DNA from: Candidatus Lindowiibacteriota bacterium
GTDB taxonomy: Bacteria > Lindowbacteria > 2-12-FULL-62-27
NCBI GenBank assembly: GCA_023249255.1
Contig: JAHFCY010000126.1
Coordinates: 1 to 9,385 of the forward strand
Length of the DNA stretch: 9,385 bases
Direction: 5' to 3'
The first letter of the stretch is position 1. Each line of letters starts with the position of its first letter. The position numbers were made by a program, and so were the translations under genes. The notes under the pieces were generated by a model. The model saw only the letters and a list, made by a program, of their open reading frames with translations. It ran no database searches and was not told where the DNA came from. Below, piece after piece: positions 5,403-9,385 of the stretch.

Positions 5403-7202
5403 TTATAATTCGCTTTCGAGCGAGACATACGTGTAGTGAAGCGGAATAATTCGTTTGACCATCGGATAAACCTCCCTGCGAACATATCGTTCTACTTCAT
5501 CCGTGGTGGAACATTCAAGCATCGTGTGGGCAATGGATCGACAGTCGGCCACCCGCAGACCCGATATCAGTTTTTTAATATCAAGGGTAGCCGGAAGGGC
5601 CATGGAGAGGTCTCGAAGGCCGATACCGAGAAGAAAGGGGATGATCAGGGGGTTTGCGGCTTCCTCACCGCAGAGCGAGACATCCTTGCCGGCGCCGGTG
5701 CAGACCGAGACGACGCGCGAGATCAAAGACAGAACAGCCGGGTGGAGAGGGCGGTAGAGATACGCAACCTGTTCCTGGGTCCGGCTGACGGCCAGCGTAT
5801 ACTGCACCAGGTCATTGGTTCCGATGGAAAAGAAATCGGCGAAGGGAAGAAATCGATCGATGCAGATGGCCACAGACGGAACCTCGACCATGATGCCGAC
5901 AGGCGGAATCTTGTGGGGCGTGCGGCGGCGGGCCAGTTCCCGGCGCGCCTCTTCCAGATGCTCCCGGACTCGGACGATTTCCTCGACGGCGCTGATCAGC
6001 GGCAGGCAGAGCCGGATGTTTCCGGCGGTATTTGCGCGAAGGGCCGCCTTAAGCTGGGGCATCAAGAGCTGGGGCTGGGCCAGACAGAGCCGCACGGCGC
6101 GCATGCCGAGCATGGGATTAAGGTCGGCGGAGATATCGATGGGCGACATGAATTTATCGCCGCCGATGTCGATCGTCCGGACGACCACCGGATCGGGAAG
6201 GACTTTGCGGCTGACATGCCGGTAGGCGCGGTAGAGGGTATTTTCGTCGGGGACAGTCATGCCGAGGTAGAGGTATTCCGTCCTGAAGAGCCCGACGCCG
6301 CAGGCGCCGTATTTTTTGACCATCGAGACTTCCCGCTCGACATCGATATTCGCGCGGAGGAAGACCTCGGCGTCGTCGGGTGTCCGGGCCGGCGCCGGGC
6401 GCAGTCCCGCCGGGACGCGTTGAAGTTTTTCGAGCGCTGAAATTTTCCGCCGGAAATTCCGGATGGTGGAGGCGGATGGGTTGATCAGGACACGGCCCGT
6501 GGCGCCATCGACGAGGAGCGTGTCGGCCGGACGGATCCGGTTCAACCGTTTGACCGACAAGCCGAAGACCAGCGGGATGCCCATTTCCCGGGCCAAAATG
6601 GCCGAGTGGGAGGTGCGGCCGCCGAGGCGCGTGACCATGCCGACGACTTTACTCGACAAGAGCGCCGCGGTCTGAGCCGGAGAAAATTCATGCGCGACCG
6701 CGATAAAAGGCGTGGTCGGCCAGTCCCGATCGGACAGCCCCGGTGTGAGGCGGTCGAGCAAAAAACGCATGACATCCCGCACATCCTCCCGGCGGGCCGA
6801 CAAATGATGATTTTTCATCCGCTCGAAAACTCGCGCGACATCGCCGTAAGTTTCCTCGACAGCCCACTCGGCGCAGATCAAATTCCGGCGAATCCGGGAT
6901 TCGATCTGGGCGCGTATTTCGGAATCATCAAGCATCATCCGGTGCGCCGCCAGAATGTCCTTCAGACTCTGCGGCCCGGGCGATTTTTTGTTTTCCAGTT
7001 CATAGAGTTCAAGGATGGCCGATTGATAAGCCTTTCGGAGACGGGCCAGCTCGGCCGGCACGCCGGCACGAACGATTTTCCGGCGGAGCGTCGCGACAGG
7101 TGTTTCCATGCACCAGAACGCGGCGCCGATGCCAAGACCCGGCGAGGCGGAATGACCCTGGAAGACGAACGACTGGCGGTGGTATCCGGCCGGCGGCGTC
7201 AT
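5403..7202 (-). CDS. ptsI: PTS enzyme I (phosphoenolpyruvate-protein phosphotransferase)
   Basis: Cytosolic enzyme I, 599 aa, slightly longer than the usual 570-590. It takes phosphate from PEP onto its own His and passes it to HPr. The order is standard: an N-terminal HPr-binding and phosphohistidine region (about 15-245) with the GGRTSH active-site motif (His199), then a C-terminal PEP-binding barrel (about 275-590). Visible barrel residues are LFRTEYLYL (Arg307), RTIDIGGDK (Arg342), GIMVEVPS (Glu440), FSIGTNDL and SLCGEE (Cys511). All catalytic positions I know for the family are present, so the enzyme should be active. The ATG overlaps the HPr stop as ATGA, with GGAGAAGG at 7206-7213 as ribosome binding site. 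Nothing in the sequence suggests the PTSNtr (ptsP) form, because there is no N-terminal GAF domain. Confidence 0.96.
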   Translation of the reverse strand: MTPPAGYHRQSFVFQGHSASPGLGIGAAFWCMETPVATLRRKIVRAGVPAELARLRKAYQSAILELYELENKKSPGPQSLKDILAAHRMMLDDSEIRAQIESRIRRNLICAEWAVEETYGDVARVFERMKNHHLSARREDVRDVMRFLLDRLTPGLSDRDWPTTPFIAVAHEFSPAQTAALLSSKVVGMVTRLGGRTSHSAILAREMGIPLVFGLSVKRLNRIRPADTLLVDGATGRVLINPSASTIRNFRRKISALEKLQRVPAGLRPAPARTPDDAEVFLRANIDVEREVSMVKKYGACGVGLFRTEYLYLGMTVPDENTLYRAYRHVSRKVLPDPVVVRTIDIGGDKFMSPIDISADLNPMLGMRAVRLCLAQPQLLMPQLKAALRANTAGNIRLCLPLISAVEEIVRVREHLEEARRELARRRTPHKIPPVGIMVEVPSVAICIDRFLPFADFFSIGTNDLVQYTLAVSRTQEQVAYLYRPLHPAVLSLISRVVSVCTGAGKDVSLCGEEAANPLIIPFLLGIGLRDLSMALPATLDIKKLISGLRVADCRSIAHTMLECSTTDEVERYVRREVYPMVKRIIPLHYTYVSLESEL

Positions 7203-7468
7203 TTGCCTTCTCCGAATTTGTCGTCAATCAGGCGGACGATCTCGGCCAGGGCTTTGGCGGCGTCCGGACCCCGGACGACGATCCGGAGGCTCATGCCGCG
7301 CTCGGCGGCGAGCATCATGACACCCATGATGCTTTTGGCGTTGGCGGTCATCCGGCCCCGAAAGAGTTTCACGTCCGATTTGAATTTTTCACAGAGGCGG
7401 ACGAGCTTGGCCGCCGCGCGCGCGTGCAGGCCGGACTCATTCTGGATCCGGACCGTCTTCTGCGTCAT
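7199..7468 (-). CDS. ptsH: HPr phosphocarrier protein
   Basis: An 89-aa HPr, normal for the family. It carries phosphate from enzyme I to the EIIA/EIIB components. GLHAR gives the active His15, and KSIMGVMML gives Ser46, the site used by HPr kinase/phosphorylase, so both phosphorylation routes are open. The residue after Arg17, nearly always Pro (GLHARPA), is Ala18 here. The start is chosen at 7468 because it gives the common MTQKTV... N-terminus and overlaps the EIID stop as ATGA. An ATG two codons earlier (7474) is possible, and the reading frame stays open far upstream over EIID. The stop overlaps the ptsI start. Its place between EIID and ptsI marks it as the dedicated HPr of this operon. 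Confidence 0.94.
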   Translation of the reverse strand: MTQKTVRIQNESGLHARAAAKLVRLCEKFKSDVKLFRGRMTANAKSIMGVMMLAAERGMSLRIVVRGPDAAKALAEIVRLIDDKFGEGK

Positions 7469-8268
7469 GCCCATCGCGCCAGTCCCATCGCCAGAACCAG
7501 GCCGGCCGCAAGGAGCTGATAAACCGACACCCAGCGCCGGTGCAGCAGAACAACGGATCCGCACAGAATCGCAAGAGCGATCAGCAGGCGCAGAAAAAAA
7601 ACATGCGGGACGGGGAACGTGTCCGGCAGTCCGGGCAGGCGGCGCTGAATCGACTCAAAGAGAGCCGCGAGGACGAGCGGTGCAAGAATTCCGAGGAAAA
7701 AGACGCAGAGCCGGCGAACGCTCTGCAGCATGCTGCTCGGAAACATTTTCAAAATGTGCCCGACCATGTCCTCGCCATACGTCAGGCCGAACTTGAGACC
7801 CCGCCAGCGCGTTGTGAAATGAAAGTAATTGAATACGGCAAAATAGAGAACAGCGCCGGCGACGACGCCGGCCGGATCGGGAATCAGCAGGAACGGCACG
7901 GCAAGAAGAAAGACCAGAAGCCGGAGATGATCCCAGAACCAGAGGCTGCCCAAGGCATTGAGAGGCGCCGCGATTTTCGACTTCAAGTATTCGACCGCTG
8001 AAACGGGCAGTTCCCCGGCCGCCACTTTTTCTTCGACGTGGATCGTCAGGCCCATCATCGCCGGAACAAAATAAGGATGGGTGTTGAACAGCGATGATGC
8101 CCGTTCGCATGCCGTCTCAAACTCTTTCGAGTCGCGCCGCCATATTTTTTTAAGAGCAGAGCGGATGCCAAAGAGAAATCCGACGTTCTGCATGCGCTCG
8201 GGATTCCATGCCGCCTGGACAAAAAACGATTTCAGGCATATCTCCAGCCGACCGGCGAGAGATGTCAT
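7465..8268 (-). CDS. PTS mannose/fructose/sorbose-family EIID component
   Basis: A 267-aa inner-membrane permease subunit that works with EIIC. Family hallmarks are QAAWNPERMQNVGFLFGI (18-35), FNTHPY (61-66), and RWRGLKFGLTYGEDMV (154-169). Hydrophobic stretches near 117-147, 184-204 and 222-242, plus a final one at about 248-264, are consistent with membrane segments. The usual motif GPLAGIGDSLFW is altered to APLNALGSLWFW (101-112), losing the Gly-Asp-Ser part. The ATG at 8268 is chosen over the long upstream frame because it gives a normal-length N-terminus and overlaps the EIIC stop as ATGA; GGGAAG lies ten bases upstream. Substrate cannot be read from the sequence, and the altered motif may mean reduced or changed transport. 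No frameshift is seen. Confidence 0.88.
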   Translation of the reverse strand: MTSLAGRLEICLKSFFVQAAWNPERMQNVGFLFGIRSALKKIWRRDSKEFETACERASSLFNTHPYFVPAMMGLTIHVEEKVAAGELPVSAVEYLKSKIAAPLNALGSLWFWDHLRLLVFLLAVPFLLIPDPAGVVAGAVLYFAVFNYFHFTTRWRGLKFGLTYGEDMVGHILKMFPSSMLQSVRRLCVFFLGILAPLVLAALFESIQRRLPGLPDTFPVPHVFFLRLLIALAILCGSVVLLHRRWVSVYQLLAAGLVLAMGLARWA

Positions 8269-9053
8269 ACGGAAGGCGCTTCCCGCCGGCCGCGGAACGC
8301 TTCGACAGCGAGAAACGCGGCGCAGAGGCTGACCATGATGAAACAGGCGGCGGATGCAGGCACGCCGTAGAGGCGCGCAAGGACCAGCACGAGAACGCCG
8401 ATGACCAGCCCGGCCGCCCACAGAAGCCCTGTCGAGGAATGAAAAAATACCGACGTGGTATACGCCAGGCAGATCGACAGCATAACCACCCACGCAAAGA
8501 CAGCCGCGGGAACGGCAGCCGGGCCGAGGAGAACGAGAATTCTCGGCAAGCTTCCCTGCACGGCAAGGACGGTCAGAAGATAAAATCCGAAGGATTTGGC
8601 GAAGAGGGCGGCGGCGGCGGTCAACTGAACGTATCCGACGCGGTGAATCCGATGGTAGAGAGCCGTATTGACGTCGCGCATCCGCAGATCAACCCATTTC
8701 GACAGGAAGGACGCCGCAAGGCCGATGGCGCCGGCGAAAGGCGCGGCGGCCATGGGAGGGATTGACGCGACCGCATGGCCGTAAATGTCGGGCGAGAGAC
8801 TCCACATGCCGCCCAGGACGGCGGCGGTCGCGAGCATCGGGTCCGCGGGCCGTTCTTTCAGCGGAATGGCGCGGCAGAACAAGAATTCGAAGCAGATTCC
8901 GACCAGGACCGCTTCCGTCGGATCTCCGAAGACGACTCCGAGAATGGCCGCGGCCACGACGGGCCTGGAAAGCAGGATCTGAAAACAGGCCATCTGGTCC
9001 ATGGAGAGCAGCGCCGCGATAAACGAGAACAGGACGGTGTCGGCGATATTCAT
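8265..9053 (-). CDS. PTS mannose/fructose/sorbose-family EIIC component
   Basis: A 262-aa integral membrane protein forming the sugar channel with EIID. The N-terminus carries the family signature: LLSMDQMACFQILLSRPVV followed by GVVFGDPTEAVLVG and CFEFLF, with the conserved GDPTEA. About six hydrophobic helices can be followed, at roughly 5-30, 31-60, 72-88, 96-118, 145-165 and 175-250 (the last range containing several). A conserved-looking soluble stretch with KWVDLRMRDVNTALYHR lies at 119-135. The ATG at 9053 overlaps the EIIB stop, and GGAGG at 9067-9071 is 13 nt upstream. Length is normal for the family. Substrate is unknown. Confidence 0.93.
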   Translation of the reverse strand: MNIADTVLFSFIAALLSMDQMACFQILLSRPVVAAAILGVVFGDPTEAVLVGICFEFLFCRAIPLKERPADPMLATAAVLGGMWSLSPDIYGHAVASIPPMAAAPFAGAIGLAASFLSKWVDLRMRDVNTALYHRIHRVGYVQLTAAAALFAKSFGFYLLTVLAVQGSLPRILVLLGPAAVPAAVFAWVVMLSICLAYTTSVFFHSSTGLLWAAGLVIGVLVLVLARLYGVPASAACFIMVSLCAAFLAVEAFRGRREAPSV

Positions 9054-9385
9054 GACGAGCGGTGAACCTCCACTTCTTTTCGGCGCGCGGACGGAATCAG
9101 GCGAATTTCAAAATCGATTCCCAATCCCATCATCTCGCGGATGGCCGCGATTTCAGCGTCGGACGCATAGAGGCCGTGAATCCAGAGTTTCCGGCCGGCC
9201 GTCTGATGCAATCCGCCGAGGTTGACCTCCCTGGGCCTGACACCGAGCCGGACGGCGGACGCGAGCGTTGCCGGATTGGCGAAGATGATCATCGTCGATT
9301 CTTTCGAAGCGTCAAGCTGCGGCCAGGCTTGCGAGGCGCCGGAGAGCGTCAGGGCGTCAAGCCGGATCTGTTGCGGCACGACCAT
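9050..9385 (-). CDS. PTS mannose/fructose/sorbose-family EIIB component (5' end beyond the window)
   Basis: The last 111 residues of an EIIB protein; the reading frame runs off the right edge. The visible part has the EIIB C-terminal pattern REVNLGGLHQTAGRKLWIHG followed by a predicted helix and FEIRLIPSARR. Family EIIB proteins are about 150-165 aa and carry the phospho-His near residue 15 (in R-x-D-D/E-R-x-x-H-G-Q), so that site is not visible. The methionine at the window edge is probably internal. The protein would take phosphate from EIIA and give it to the incoming sugar. Its stop overlaps the EIIC start. An EIIA gene, and perhaps hprK and rapZ, are expected beyond the edge from the usual organisation in related bacteria; none lies in the window. 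Confidence 0.88.
   Translation of the reverse strand: MVVPQQIRLDALTLSGASQAWPQLDASKESTMIIFANPATLASAVRLGVRPREVNLGGLHQTAGRKLWIHGLYASDAEIAAIREMMGLGIDFEIRLIPSARRKEVEVHRSS

Noticed and set aside
5436-6440. 334-codon plus-strand frame opposite ptsI
   Set aside because: ptsI on the other strand is certain from its catalytic motifs; this frame has no recognisable motif.
7469-7564. N-terminal extension of HPr
   Set aside because: HPr proteins begin just before the first strand (MTQKTV here); the extra residues only cover the EIID 3' end in another frame.
6606-7796. 396-codon plus-strand frame spanning ptsI, ptsH and the end of EIID
   Set aside because: It crosses three certain genes in antisense and has low-complexity Arg/Pro-rich translation.
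8269-8493. N-terminal extension of EIID from an upstream ATG
   Set aside because: The extra 75 residues are out of keeping with the family, Arg-rich, and overlap the EIIC C-terminus; the ATG at 8268 gives normal length and the same ATGA overlap as the other junctions.

Overview
The window is about 9.4 kb of moderately GC-rich, gene-dense bacterial DNA with short or overlapping gene junctions. It holds two groups of genes: a regulatory cluster (about 97-5012) and part of a phosphotransferase-system (PTS) operon (about 5086-9385, minus strand). The mannose-family PTS with HPr and enzyme I in one tightly coupled operon, next to HDOD, response-regulator, STAS and TPR proteins, suggests a Gram-negative, signalling-rich bacterium of deltaproteobacterial type or a candidate phylum with similar gene content. 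The sequence alone does not fix the phylum. There are no rRNA or tRNA genes, insertion sequences or CRISPR arrays that I can see.

Left half, plus strand (97-2836): an HDOD-domain protein, a kinesin-light-chain-like TPR protein and a stand-alone receiver-domain protein, spaced as one operon (14 nt gap, then near-overlap). Facing it on the minus strand (5012-2944) is a second operon with a receiver-STAS fusion and a second HDOD protein. The two HDOD proteins are almost the same length (427 and 426 aa), share the same domain layout and are clear paralogues. The two operons converge on a 107 nt intergenic region with small hairpins. Each operon therefore pairs an HDOD protein with a receiver-domain protein, and the whole looks like one signalling module whose input and output are not visible here.

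Right half, minus strand, in order of transcription: EIIB (its N-terminal part lies beyond the right edge), EIIC, EIID, HPr (ptsH), enzyme I (ptsI) and a 104-aa protein I do not recognise. All junctions from EIIB to ptsI are four-base ATGA overlaps, and the small gene begins two bases after the ptsI stop. A GC-rich hairpin followed by T-rich sequence ends the operon. Enzyme I would pass phosphate from PEP to HPr and on to EIIA/EIIB; no EIIA lies in this window. HPr keeps both the His-15 and Ser-46 sites, so control by HPr kinase is possible. EIID has lost a motif that is usual in active permeases, so the system may be regulatory or may have changed substrate.

The 73 nt between the PTS operon and the receiver-STAS gene contain both the terminator and a sigma-70-like promoter whose predicted start falls on the ATG, suggesting a leaderless message.
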